Positions 21,641-33,104 of a stretch of 64,000 bases of DNA are shown one piece after another. Source of the stretch: Telmatactis stephensoni (lineage: Eukaryota > Cnidaria > Anthozoa > Actiniaria > Isophelliidae); the NCBI GenBank assembly GCA_029948255.1, contig JALIZF010001487.1, forward strand, positions 1-64,000, written 5' to 3'. Positions within the stretch are counted from its first letter, which is position 1; the number at the start of each line of letters is the position of its first letter. A program made the position numbers and the translations under genes. The notes below the pieces were generated by a model. The model did no database searches, had not been told where the DNA came from, and saw nothing but the letters and a program-made list of their open reading frames with translations.

Positions 21641-22546
21641 TAGGCCGATGCTGAAGCAAAACAAACTTAAAGCAAAATAATAGTGTATCTGATGTTGAAA
21701 GTGAGTGAAATTAGAGCTGATTTTGATGTCGAGTCAGTTCCATATGAAGAAATCAAGTCCAAAGCCACAGGTCATACAAAGTGCCCAAAACACATGATGT
21801 TGAGGTTGAAATGCTGAAATGCATGAAAAAATGTTTGGAGAAACCAGAGCAACATTACGACTTCAACACGATCTAATCATGGACACTAACGATTGGTATT
21901 GACTGCTGGAATATAGGACCGAAGACTCATAAAACATTAATATTCATTTCATTTTCACTGCTCTGATTGGTCAAAGGCATGATCTGTGCTACAAAGAACG
22001 ACTTAGCACTTGGGTGGCGATGTTTACTGACACTGGTTAGCAAGTTCATTAATGAATTTGAACATCTAATTAAAATTCAAGATTCAACTACGAGATATAG
22101 CACAAAATAAACATTAAGGCATGTACTTGTCATTCTGTATAAAAACAATCCCAACAAAATAAAGCAGGCAAGAAAAAATTGATTATGTCAGTGAAAGTAG
22201 ATCAATGTAATAGTTAGATAATAGCTTGTAAAAAAATATTTAAAAATTGAAATACTAAACGACATTATTCAGCGATTAATCTTTTTATAAATGTTAGTTG
22301 AATTGCGTGATCACAAAAACATTAATGCATCAATTCATGTTTCTTTCCTGCAACCGAAAACTTGACTTTGGAATTGCAGTGTGTATCAATGAAATTAGTT
22401 CTTTCTTCGTTTTCGAAAGCGCCCGCGAAAGCACCTAAATAAGATAATAATCAAACGTAACTGTCATGTGGCGTGCGCATTGTATTTCCAATTAGTACGG
22501 TGTCCAGATAGTACGATACTGAATATAAACCAGTCACGATTATACC
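21641..22546. other. Non-coding; contains a dispersed repeat shared with 41.1 kb
   Basis: ATTACGACTTCAACACGATC and the following TAATC-TGGACACTAAC at 21,854-21,890 recur on the opposite strand at about 41,080-41,120. Otherwise nothing is seen. The last 100 bp include GAATATAAAC (22,520), a possible TATA element for the next gene. Confidence 0.4.
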
Positions 22547-23335
22547 ATGGCGAGTCATCTCAATAGCTCCCATAGCTCAATCGCCTTCCAGGTAAGAGTT
22601 AGAGGATTTAATGGTGAATTTTGTGTTTTTATTTTATCACTGATGAGTCTACTTGACTTAAAATTTGTTGTTGTGCTCGAACTTTAGATAGAAGTACAGG
22701 ACATCCACGTAAAAGATCACTTGGAAGAACTTGCTTCCTATCTTGAAAGTCGATTACAAGAGTTTGACAAGGTAGATTATACCGAGTATTCTATAAAGGT
22801 GCTTTTTAAAGCTAATTAAAATTGTACTGCTGTTTTTTTATTTTCTAGATGTACCCAAACATCGGTCCTTGTGAAAGATGGTATGCATTGTAATTCTGAG
22901 ACGATCGTCACCATTACTGACATAATTATTCATGTTATTTAGGTTCACAACTACAATAAATTTTAATATTAAGAACCTTACCTCTACAAGTAAATTCATC
23001 ACTGCTGTTGACTTTTGTATAGGGAATGGATGCTACAGCAACATGCCAGATTTATATCTGAACAATATGTAATTGATGAAAAGCCAGCTCATAAAGTCAG
23101 TTTGGGTATGCATATTTTGCCTTGTTAATATAACACTCTTTGATGTCTTTAGTGTTTTAGTAGTTTAATTGTCTTTTGGTATTTTTGGAGCATATAATTT
23201 AAATGTTTAATTCATTTCTGTTCGGCAGAATATAAGCACTCAAAGATCATGGTAGATAGTAAGAAGAAAGTAAAGCGTATAGTGATGGGGCCACCAGAGT
23301 CACCCGTTGTTTTAAAAAATAAATGTAAAAACTAA
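22547..23335 (+). CDS. Five-exon mini-gene A (116 residues), function unknown
   Basis: Exons: 22547-22591, 22688-22771, 22849-22880, 23023-23105, 23229-23335, all with GT-AG borders and matching phases (0, 0, 2, 1). The product is acidic and helical in its middle: exon 2 gives IEVQDIHVKDHLEELASYLE, exon 3 MYPNIGPCERW, exon 4 a Trp-bearing EWMLQQHARFISEQ. A basic KKKVKR segment and GPPESP follow. The last exon enters DNA shared with the 32.7-kb element at 23,311, so the final eight codons and stop are borrowed. AATAAA at 23,345-23,350. Mini-gene B at 31.0 kb has the same exon lengths for exons 2 and 3. No known family recognised. Confidence 0.55.
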
Positions 23336-23904
23336 GCTTGATAAAATAAAGGTGTTACAAGGAGATATCGGAAAAGTTGTTGTTTTATTAGTATTGCCTC
23401 TGAAAATGACCAATGACAATAGCTTTGATTTAAGCGATTCAGTCTCCGGCAAGTGCACAAATGGTTGTCGTTGAAGGCGTTCTTTCTCCTGGCCATCGTT
23501 AGGACCTTTTACATGGTATTTCATCATCAGCAGAACTGCCGCGGTAGCAAGAATATATCCATTTGACTGTCTTACTTTGTTGACAAAGGCATTTTGAATT
23601 CCTATAGAAAAATTAATGGAACGGATTTATTACAATGTGCGTGTATATAGCACTGTATACGAGCGTTTGATAGAAACACGGTAGTAGCCATTAATAGAAT
23701 AAAATATTAATATAAAAAAATTAATAACACCAGATCTAATTCGATACTTCAGTTTTGTTGACTAACTTATCGTTTTATATTTAGTATGTTTTTCTCTTAC
23801 GGATTTCAAGCAGTTTGAGTGAGCAGCAACTACATCAATTGACTTAGCTATGGGATACGAATTAATTGATTGCATGTTTCTAGTTGAGACAAGCCTTATG
23901 ATCA
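23311..23904 (-). mobile_element. Internally deleted derivative of the 32.7-39.8 kb element
   Basis: 23,311-23,468 matches 32,743-32,889 and 23,468-23,904 matches 38,883-39,303, both almost base for base. The join falls in a short CG overlap. About 6 kb of the larger unit is missing between them. On the - strand it keeps the 5' part of the second transposase exon (acceptor at 23,602, then KVRQSNGYILATAAVLLMMK and NDGQEKERLQ) before running into unrelated frame. A 12-13 bp insertion near 23,433 separates it from the large copy. Both outer borders are sharp. I see no inverted repeat or target duplication at them. Confidence 0.7.
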
Positions 23905-25670
23905 CATGCTTTTGTAATGCTGCACATGAGCATAACTCGAGAAAGACTAACCTGTTAAGATAATTTGACCTGCATTGTTGTTTAATGTTTTAATAAAATA
24001 CGAGCGCGAAGCGCGAGCCGCTCAGTAAAAATTAAAATATAGATAATTACAGAGACCACTTTCCTGTGGACATGGGATGCTCTTGTAGTGCATATTAGCA
24101 TTAGTAAAGAAAGACTAAAGTAACAAGATGAATTAGCCCATAGTTAATATTTACTATGATTAGCCTATGGTGCTATTCATTTCTGCCTATGTGAGTGCGA
24201 AGCGCGAGCCACTCGGTAAAAGTTCAGTCGTGTAGATGTCTGTGTAGTCACTACACAGTGAATATCCTGTGCCTTTACAATTTTCTTAAGGATCCGAAAT
24301 AATTGATCCTTCCACAAAGATCCACAAAGAATTGTGCTACTTGCTATCCCCAAACTATATGTTACTTATGGCGAGCCGCTTGGCAGAAATTGTGCATTGC
24401 AAAGGAGTTGAATGTCGGTCTCTCATTATATTTAGATTCCAAGTAATTTAAAGCTGAGTCTTCAAGCACATCACTGACTTCCATGCTTGCTCGATATTTT
24501 TTTAATGGCAGATGAGCTTGCATGATATTTTTTTTAAGGTTCGAGAGCTTGCTCGATATTTTTTGGGGGATTTAACCCACCCCCCCTACAAATATCAAAT
24601 GGTCCATCCCTAAAACCTTGACGAATGTTCTAAAACCAATGGTAAACAACACCAACTTGCAACCAGCCAGGTTTATTGTTAGAAATAAATCTCATCAGTA
24701 CAGATGCAAATGACTTCTCGCATGTCACGCATATGTAATTACAAAGAGACAGGATAAGGACCCGTAGAAAAAAGTACGTCCTTGAAGTCAAGTTCAGATA
24801 AATACCGTTTGCTTTACATTTCTACCTGTAATCCAAATAACTCTTCAGCTTTGATTTATGGCTCCAGCACGGAAATGTTTAAAAACTTGACTTCGCCTGG
24901 TAGTAAAGTCTGAACTCAATTGTAATAATTATCTATTCTATAAACAAAACTTGGCAACGAAAATATAAAGTTATATTTAAAGCTTTTTTATGTCAATGTA
25001 AAGATACAAACAGCTACATCGAGTGCAATTCGACCAAAGTTTTTACTTTCGGTATGTTTTAGCGTTGTTACTGTTAATTTGTTGCCTCTACCCATTGTCG
25101 CCGGCAACAATGAACTACAATGACAAAAGCATTTTTTGTCGCGCCGCTTCTAACTTCAAAGTTTTAATAGCCTCTCAAATCTTTATGCATTGTGCTACTT
25201 CGAGTCAAGCAAAATACTTTAATTTCAAGAAAAGCAATTCTTAGAAGCTCGACAACTTTAAATTATTAAGAGAATCATACTTATGTCGGTGTTTTAGAAA
25301 CAATAACAATTTGAAAATTATGCTCATAACATGATCAGATAAATGGAGTTTGGCGTCGCGACAAGACCTGTTTTTGTTGGGACAGTTAACGGGTAGACGA
25401 AACCGACGGTAAACTTATTCCAATATATTTCTTGTCCTTCCAATAACTCAAGCAAAAACAAAGCTAGCGGATGCTATTGCTTTTCTTTTTTTAGCTGTCT
25501 TTTCTTAACTTGAGAATTTTTGCTGAGTTGCGCTGCATAACAAATCTAGCAAAGTACTAGTTATCTGTGAAATTATTAATGAAATCACAACTCGAATAGT
25601 AATTTACTGAATGAATTAAACATACTCGGCGTGTCATATTTCAACTTTCGCATTGCCTAACGACCATACT
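23905..25670. other. Non-coding with short dispersed repeats
   Basis: GCGAAGCGCGAGCC followed by GCTC/ACTC-GGTAAAA occurs at 24,005 and 24,188. AGCTTGCTCGATATTTTTT-type units recur three times at 24,483-24,575. Nothing coding is supported. Confidence 0.4.
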
Positions 25671-26270
25671 TCTGACTGGACAAATGATTGTGGTGACGTA
25701 ATAGGTCTATGACATATTATTCAGTGGCACTCAAGCAACATAGTAAAATGGAAGCTCGCAGGAGGATATTGTATCCGTGCTTTCTCTGCAGACATACAGT
25801 ACGCATGTTTAAAAATAGAAAAATGCTGAAGGCACATTTAATGTACTTCCACCATCATCCAATTTATACCTCAGATGATAGATGTCCATACTGTAAACTT
25901 CGTTTGGGTGGATTACACGAGATATTTGCGCACATATCTCGTACACATGGCCCGAGATAAAGCTAACACTTGCTCAGTGATGAGATGAAAATCGTTTTCA
26001 ATTTCATCAAAAGCGATTTTTTATTCTGAGAGCATAACTTTCTTTTAACTAATTTTACGTTTCTGAAGTTCTCAACTGATTTCCTGCTCGTAGTAGGGAT
26101 TCGTTCATGCAATAATTGACAAACAAAAGATCAATGTAAGAACAACTACTCTGTAAATTGACTATCATAACAGCTATTCATAGAAACAAGTATTTCAATT
26201 AACCTTTAGTGGGAATGTATACAAAATAATCTCCAGCTGTCAACCATTATTATGACAGTACGCATTCTTA
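25671..26270. repeat. Segmental duplication, copy A (with zinc-finger ORF)
   Basis: CTTCTGACTGG...TGTGGTGACGTA and everything from GAAAATCGTTTTCAATTT to AGTGGGAATGTA...CAACCA recurs at 29,698-30,035 with about 85% identity by eye. Copy A has an extra 280 bp holding the zinc-finger frame. Weaker similarity continues between 27,430-27,890 and 30,400-30,530. Confidence 0.7.
25748..25960 (+). CDS. Small two-finger C2H2-type protein
   Basis: From ATG 25,748 the frame encodes 70 residues (39 nt more upstream are open to 25,709). Two zinc-finger-like units are visible: CFLCRHTVRMFKNRKMLKAH then LMYFHHH, and CPYCKLRLGGLHEIFAHISR then TH. The spacing fits C2H2 fingers with a long first loop. There are no introns or partner domains. 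A related scrap, YYPCFFCLQHPRMHVSE, lies at 26,720. The ORF sits in the part of a segmental duplication missing from the other copy, so it is either a young insertion or a lost gene. Such lone fingers often derive from transposons. Confidence 0.4.
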   Translation: MEARRRILYPCFLCRHTVRMFKNRKMLKAHLMYFHHHPIYTSDDRCPYCKLRLGGLHEIFAHISRTHGPR

Positions 26271-27030
26271 GTTAATAGCCTGTTTGAAGTTTACTTGATG
26301 GAATGTGTGCTTCAGCGTAAAATAAACCATTCATTTGTAGTGTGCAACAGATGGACATTGATTTCTGGTGCTTTCATGTTTAAGTTTTGGATGGAACTGA
26401 TTGTTTCTATTAGTTATTTAGAGGTTAACGCACTCAGCGAGTGAATTATCGGGATTTATCTTCACGAGTTTGCTAACAATGAACGAGAAATTTTAAATAC
26501 TGCACGAGGCGTTAGCACTGCTTGTTATAATCTCTTACAATAAATTGAGCATTGAAGGGCATGACATGATGTGACATATAATTAAATGACATTTGAAGAA
26601 CATAGCTTATGTAATGAAATCATTAACGACCATATAATCATAAACCCAGAACAAAAGATCAGTTGCCGGGATCAGTTGCCGGGATCAGTTGCTCCATTTT
26701 CTCGCCTAGTATTAGAGTATTATCCTTGTTTCTTCTGTTTACAACATCCAAGGATGCATGTTTCAGAACTACTTAGCGAGAAAATTTAAATCAAAGGCTA
26801 AAAATGATATGATTAGTGATCAGAGGTGTAAGAGTATCTGTAAACAAAATGACCAACTGCTACTTGAAATAAAGGGCATCACCATGAATCGAGGGACCAG
26901 AAAGGCTCTCATTATCAAATCTATTCTTAGTGATTAATACAGCTTAAAATTTTGAAAATATGTTTTTTACTTAATGAATAGGTTTTAACCATAATCATTG
27001 GGCTATTCCAATTTTTATCCATACACCCCC

Positions 27031-27031
<1 letters not shown>
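26271..27031. other. Non-coding; degraded zinc-finger scrap
   Basis: Contains a doubled GTTGCCGGGATCA at 26,661 and 26,674, and the partial finger at 26,720. Otherwise empty. Confidence 0.4.

Positions 27032-27067
<36 letters not shown>
27032..27067. repeat. C36 homopolymer
   Basis: Thirty-six consecutive C residues preceded by CCCCCT. Its length is likely unreliable in the assembly. Confidence 0.95.
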
Positions 27068-27074
27068 ATGGAGG

Positions 27075-27270
27075 AGGTCGGTTTAAACTGCCCTGGTCCC
27101 ATGGAAATCCAGCATGAAATATTGCCACCCTCTCTGGAAATTCCAGGTAAATCTTAATGAATTTATCCTTACTCCCTTGGAATTCCACTCGATTTCAACC
27201 ATTTTTGACTCATCCCCCTGGAAATCCATTAAATTTAAGGAACAAGGCCCCCTTGGAATTTCATGCCTCC
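27075..27270. repeat. Degenerate repeats of CCCTGGAAATCCA
   Basis: Five variants of CCCYTGGAAWTCCA occur about 30-50 bp apart directly after the C36 run, alternating near-palindromically (TGGAATTCCA). Probably part of a repeat family whose end is the C-tract. Confidence 0.6.
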
Positions 27271-27554
27271 TTCATAGGGGTGTTCAATTCAAATATAACT
27301 TTAATACGTGAGTCATAACATATTACTGAGTAGAAAGTACATAATAATATTTATTTTTATATATTTACAATATGTTACACTGAATATGTTGTTTCTTTAT
27401 ATATATTTACAATTTTTCAATCACATTTCTGGCTCATCTAGATCTGCGTCTGGATGTTGATTTGCTGAAATTTTGAAAAGCAATCTCTTTATTGCATTGT
27501 AATTATAGAACCTTACTGCTAACATTCACAAGGCACAAAATCAATATTTCTAAT

Positions 27555-27725
27555 TTCGTGGCGGCTAAGGCTATTTTTAGTAATTTCGCCATCGCGCGCG
27601 CAAGGCTCTTAAACAATAGAATTCAAACTGTCCCGTCCCGTCCGCGCGCACGTCAAAAATCAAATTCTATTGGTTGAGGGCCTTGCTATGGCGAAGTTAC
27701 TAAAAATAGCCTTAGGCGCCACGAA
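27555..27725. mobile_element. Fold-back MITE, 171 bp
   Basis: TTCGTGGCGGCTAAGGCTAT at the left is the inverse of the right end (ATAGCCTTAGGCGCCACGAA). Pairing continues through TTTTTAGTAAYTTCGCCAT and, after a GCGCGC core, CAATAGAATT. The whole element is one imperfect palindrome without coding capacity. Confidence 0.75.
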
Positions 27726-28312
27726 CATCGCAGACATCAATACTGAGTTTCGCTCTCTTAGTATTATGGTCTCTTGGTACCATGTGACTGCTGGCTCAAA
27801 GATTTGCTGCTTAGAAATATAAAGGTATTTTGTGTTTGCACAGACTTAGGGAATCCAAGGGGTAATGTTTGGGATACCTCGTGAGACTAAATTCTCCAAT
27901 ACGCACTTGCTAACCAGGGTATACTTGCTAACATGCAGTACCATGCTGCACAGGCCAATCGTTGCGCGCGTGCTGCCTAGATTACTCAATAAAATTAGGA
28001 ATGTCAATGTATGAGCCGTGCTAGCTTACCAACTGAATCATACACCAGGTGGTATAGGAAGGTTGCTACACACCGTAGTGCTCGTTCCATCATGACGATC
28101 CTAACAAGAGAACCAAAGCGGTTTGTTTAAACGGAGTCAAAACTAAATATGCAAGTCAGCAATGTAAACTCCTCTTACCATCTTGTATTTTCATTTGTAT
28201 TTGGAAAGTTCTAAATGACAAGCAAAAATATCACAGTTAGGATACAATTAAGTTTTGCGCTCTAGCGCAGTTCAATATGGGAGAGGCTACATATGACCAT
28301 GTGCATGTGAGG
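27726..28312. other. Non-coding stretch
   Basis: Carries TGTGTTTGCACAGAC and CAATCCAAGGGG-type blocks that recur near 30,480-30,520 as part of the diverged segmental duplication. Nothing else. Confidence 0.4.
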
Positions 28313-28406
28313 GTTATCGGCCTGAAGCGAGGGGTTATGTGATATATTCACCGAGGGCGCAGCCCGAGGTGAATATACACATAACCACGAGCTGAAGGCC
28401 GATAAC
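28313..28406. mobile_element. Short fold-back MITE, 94 bp
   Basis: GTTATCGGCCT at the left and AGGCCGATAAC at the right bracket a nearly complete hairpin with GGTTATGTG, ATATTCACC and a GAGGGCGCAGCCC turn. Confidence 0.75.
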
Positions 28407-29697
28407 TGACTTATTTTTACATTAGTGAGGTTTTCGAAAGTAGAAACTATGTTAATTTCTAAAAAATAAAGAAATTTATCTCACTGAAGTATGAAGAGAT
28501 TAGATACTTACTTCATCAAATTGCTCCATTTGATGCTGGAGGTAGATGTGTAACTCGGTCAGGAAGCCAAAGATTTGTTCATCGTTGACATTTATCTGAA
28601 TGGAAAGAAATGAATTCCTTTTAAAAGTGGTGTCCAGAAAAGCTGCTGGGAAGAAGAGACTGAGAAATGATAATAAAATATAGATTTATGATTACATACC
28701 ACATGCTCCGCAAACGGTGCAGGCATTTTTTCAGTTGTTAGTCCACAGTGAGGGCTTCTCAAAGTGAACACTGCTATGGTGACAATTTTGGCTTTTATAC
28801 TAGTTTCCCCAAAAATTGCACTAATCCAAAACTAAACATGTCCAGGTCATAATAGGTAAACAAGAATCAAAACTATCCATCAAAGGCAACCAACTTTTAA
28901 AAGTAGCGTGGGAACGTAATCCAACAAAATTAGGTATGCAACCTTATTGTAATTGTTGCACTTCATTGTTGAATAACAAGTCCAAATGTTATATAAAATG
29001 CTCATACTGAGTTACCTCCTTTTAGGCCAACACATTTTCTTTGTTTGTCGAAGTATCAGTGCTTTTAACCTTTTTAAAATAACTTACAATTTGTTGAGTA
29101 TATCAGACCCTTAAGTCACTTTCAGTTAATGCTTAAGTTAATTTGAATTTCTTTAGCCAGAAAATTGGTTAATCGGTGAACTTAAATCATTGTTTTGGTA
29201 ACAAATTATCATCTATAGATCATAATCATATATTTGAGCAACTTTAAGATCGTGATCAAACAATGTTGAAGAGCTCTGGAGAAAAGCTGCTGTTCTAGTT
29301 GTATTGTGTTAATTAAAGTCTGTACATTGCATTCCACTCTACCAATTCAAAGCAAATCAATTAAGGATCGAACAACCCTTAGACTACAACGTAACTTGTT
29401 TCATAATCATGCAGCATCTGGATTAAGGATACTTGTCAGTCTTCAAGCCTACATTAATTGTTGAGCAAATAAAGGATTAGCTAATAGTACATAATCAATT
29501 ACATTACTATCCTTTTAACACGTTTCTTTTCAACTAAGAAAAAAATTCAACATATATATGACCACCGTGAGAATGTTTGATCAAATTTGTTCTAACGACC
29601 CATAATATTAGGGGCTGACCATTTGACTTGAGCTGGGTGATTTGGAGGATATTTATTTTCAAAAACAACCACTCCCTCCCTCAAATCAATTTCACCA
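28407..29697. other. Non-coding stretch
   Basis: AT-rich without supported genes or clear repeats. AAAGTCAGT-like and splice-like signals are present but no frame joins them. Confidence 0.4.
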
Positions 29698-30035
29698 TCA
29701 CTTCTGACTGGGAAAATGATGTGGTGACGTAGGATATTGCATCCGTGAAAATCGTTTTCAATTTTAATGAAAGCGACTTTTTTATTCTGAGAGCATAACT
29801 TTGTTTTAACTCATTTTACTTTTTAGACGTTCTCACTGAACTGCATGATTCTCTGCTCGCAGGAGAGCTTCATTTATGAAATAATTGACATACAAAAGAA
29901 CAATGTAAAACCAACTGCTCTGTAAATTGACTACCATAATAGCTATTCACAAGAACAGGTATTTCAATTACCCTTTAGTGGGAATGTACACAAAACATAA
30001 TCCCTTAAGTTGTCAACCAATATTATTACAGTCAG
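29698..30035. repeat. Segmental duplication, copy B (zinc-finger part missing)
   Basis: Matches copy A at 25,671-26,270 but skips directly from GTGGTGACGTAGGATATTGC to GAAAATCGTTTTCAATTT, lacking the zinc-finger frame. Confidence 0.7.
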
Positions 30036-31021
30036 GTTTTTGTGTAATAGAATTTGATTACTGCACAAGCAATGGGACTCAAAATATCATTAATATTGTA
30101 AGTTATCCATCTTTAAATTGACTTGATATAAAGGCATGCGCAGATTAAAAATTAATAAAGAATTGAACTATTTCAGTACAACCAAAATCCACTTCCTGTC
30201 ATGCTGAGAGAGGCCACTCATAAAAAAGATAGCTCTTGTAGCAGAGGTGATGGTACAGTATTGATGGAATGCATGGGAAAAGTAAACATAAGCTTAGGTT
30301 TATTAGGAAAAGGTATAACAACTTGATCTAACAACTTTAATAGCTTGTTTCAATTTTGTTGATTGTGCATATCCTTCAGCTAACTGATTTGATTCACATT
30401 CATTCATCACAAATCGGGCTCATCATGATTCGGTTGTTGTTGAGTCGCTGAAATTTTTAAAAACAATCTCTTTATGCATTCTGTGTTTGCACAGACTCAT
30501 GCAATCCAAGGGGTTTTGGGATAACTCGAGAGAACTTGCTACCTTGAATATATTTACTAACAGATTTTCTATCTGTCTGGCAGTATGACAATGAACACTT
30601 TTCAAGATATCAGAAATTAATGTTCTGGGTTAAGTAGGAAATAGATATAAATTAAAATGATAGTGTACTAAACTGTCACTACAATAAAGTTTACACTAAT
30701 TTTAGATCGATCACTTTGTCATCAAGTAAACAAAATGATGCTCATGTATCATTGTCTGACACTTTCAAGTCTGGCATGTTAATTGCAAAAGTGTCCAGGT
30801 ATCCTTGGACAACAAGCACTAATGGTTTGGTGTGCTGCAATATAATTCTATTGTCTTGGCAATGCTAATAAACAATTGCTTTTTGACTGAGAATGACTTC
30901 TTAGATTATAGACCTATCATATCTCACGTTTGAGCTATTGAATTATTAAGTCAATTATAAATAACCAATGCAAACAAAAATGTAGTATAAAATAGCAAAA
31001 GTTATCTTCAGTAGTTCAACA
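30036..31021. other. Non-coding; weak duplicated blocks
   Basis: Weak similarity to 27,430-27,890 at 30,400-30,530. The 180 bp before mini-gene B has no match upstream of mini-gene A. Confidence 0.4.
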
Positions 31022-31641
31022 ATGGACAACGCCGAACCACAACCCTAACAGGCTGTAAGTCATCTCATCAGTTTTTGCTTACTACTGATATTTTCAGTAC
31101 TTTTCTTTTTTGTACTTTCCTAGTATTGACTTAAATAATATGTATATTTTAAGATAATAGTACAAGATGAACAAGTTTATGCATGGCTGGCAGCATTAGC
31201 CACCCACCTTCAAAACTATGCTGAAGCCCTGGATCAGGTGATTAAAGTCTCCATGACTTTTCCTTTCTGGACCCAATCTAAATTTGTTTTTGTTTTCTAC
31301 TACTAGCTTCATCCACAACTTGATGACTTAACGCGCTGGTAAGCTATGTGAACTTGATCTCGGCAGTGAGTCAACTAAATCATGAAACATGACTGTACAT
31401 TACTTTAGTTCCTAATGTCATTTTTATCAATTTTACTCCCTCAGGAATTCAATCAACTGCGAGACGTTGCATTGGGTTCAACACCAGCCGCTCTTTGAAC
31501 AAAATGGTAAGAAATTTGCTTTTATATTGTTCATGTGAGAATTCCATGCAGTTTGAAACATATCTGAATAAAGTTTTTTTTCTTTTCAACATTTTAGAAC
31601 CTGCGGATGTACTAACACCACCGCCTAGTCCTGAGGGATGA
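31022..31641 (+). pseudogene. Five-exon mini-gene B, paralogue of mini-gene A
   Basis: Exons 31022-31054, 31154-31237, 31307-31338, 31445-31506 and 31598-31641 join with phases 0, 0, 2, 1, the same as mini-gene A. Exons 2 and 3 have identical lengths (84 and 32 nt). Exon 2 encodes IIVQDEQVYAWLAALATHLQ, exon 3 LHPQLDDLTRW, and exon 5 ends in PPPSPEG. Shared features are (I)-x-VQD at the start of exon 2, a helical exon 2, and C-terminal -RW in exon 3. In exon 1 the frame from ATG meets TAA after eight codons (31,046-31,048), so either the start is elsewhere or the copy is disabled. Function unknown. Confidence 0.5.
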
Positions 31642-33104
31642 GATCATCCACAACAAATTCAGTTACCAGGCCATATCTGTCATACGCTAAGAACGCCTTG
31701 CACAATTTAGCATTCACAAGAATAAAGGGCGTAAAGAAGTACTTTTGTTTGGGGGAGGGATTTTATATTGTCAAACACGAACTGTTTCTAGATGAAAAAG
31801 CTGATAAAGAAAAAAGTTAAAGACACAATGACAATTCTAAAGCATCACTGAAGCCGTGAATTTACATGAAGTCAAGAAGACCAACAACCAGGACTGTGCC
31901 CCACCAATGTCGATATAAGCATAAAGTATTTCATTACATGTAAGCAACTAACAAACAAAAACATCAAAATATCTATAAAGTTAAAAAAGCTTTCTATAAT
32001 TTGGGATGAAATTTTTCGTTTAAGTTGTTTTTAGATTTAGTAAGCGAGTCTGACTTGCAAATTCGATTATTAATCCAAAAAGACCGTCTTTTTGGATTAT
32101 TAATCCAAAGTGACACGGAGTTGTTTTTCGAGTTCAACTGAGTAGTGTTTCCCCTAAAACTCACTGGGAAGGAAAAGCTATAGGTTGTAGTTGAAAGAAA
32201 GTTAATGATTTGATGAAGTTTTTATATTATATACATGAAGACAGACTTGCACGTTTTATTCCAGAATCACCTTACAGACCCTGGCGGGGGATCGTCGATC
32301 ACATTCTGTCAAGTTTGTTCAACTTTAGAATGTGTAAAGCGACATTTTTCCGTTTTATTCCATTTAATGAAACAAAATTTATTTCTAGATAAAAATGAAA
32401 TTGATTTTGGTAATCGAATTCGATTATTTATCCACTCATCCAATTTGAAAAAGGTTTTCAGTTTTGAGATTGTTACTTTAAGAGGAACAATATAATGTAA
32501 CTTTGGAAAAAATCTGAAAATTTCGATCAAATTTAAAGTTGCGCGTTTTTGGGGTGATTTATGCCCACCGTGTTTATATCAACCCCTGTCAATCTTAGAT
32601 TTTCAAAATATAGAACATTATAGAAAGCGCCGCTGATTTCAAATTCATTTGAGCTTGAATAGTGTTGTGTGCACACTGAGGCACAAACTGAGTTTCCTGT
32701 CGAAAGCCGGCCCTTAAATATTACGCTAGCATTCTCTTAAACATTTAAAAAATAAATGTAAAAACTAAGCTTGATAAAATAAAGGTGTTACAAGGAGATA
32801 TCGGAAAAGTTGTTGTTTTATTAGTATTGCCTCTGAAAATGACGAATGACAATAGCTTTGATTTATCCGGCAAGTGCACAAATGGTTGCCGGTCGATAAA
32901 AGCTTCTGATGAATGCAATGCCGACAAACCGGATATGAGGCGGCATTTTTCATTTTTCATTCCGACTACACAAAGCAAAGAAGCGCTATTTTCAGAAGGC
33001 AAACTTCGCTGAAAGTCATTTCGCGTGCACTTTTTGGCATTCAGAGTTTGATCGTTTGACCGTTCTGTGAGCTAATCTTATCTTCGATAAAGACGTAACT
33101 TGAC
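31642..33104. other. Non-coding; hairpin and 5' flank of the Tudor-like gene
   Basis: A hairpin of about 40 bp lies at 32,064-32,105 (AATCCAAAAAGA, CCG, TCTTTTTGGATT). From 32,743 the sequence belongs to the repeated element (shared with 23,311). The last 200 bp before the ATG are the likely promoter area of the next gene; no TATA box stands out. Confidence 0.45.
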
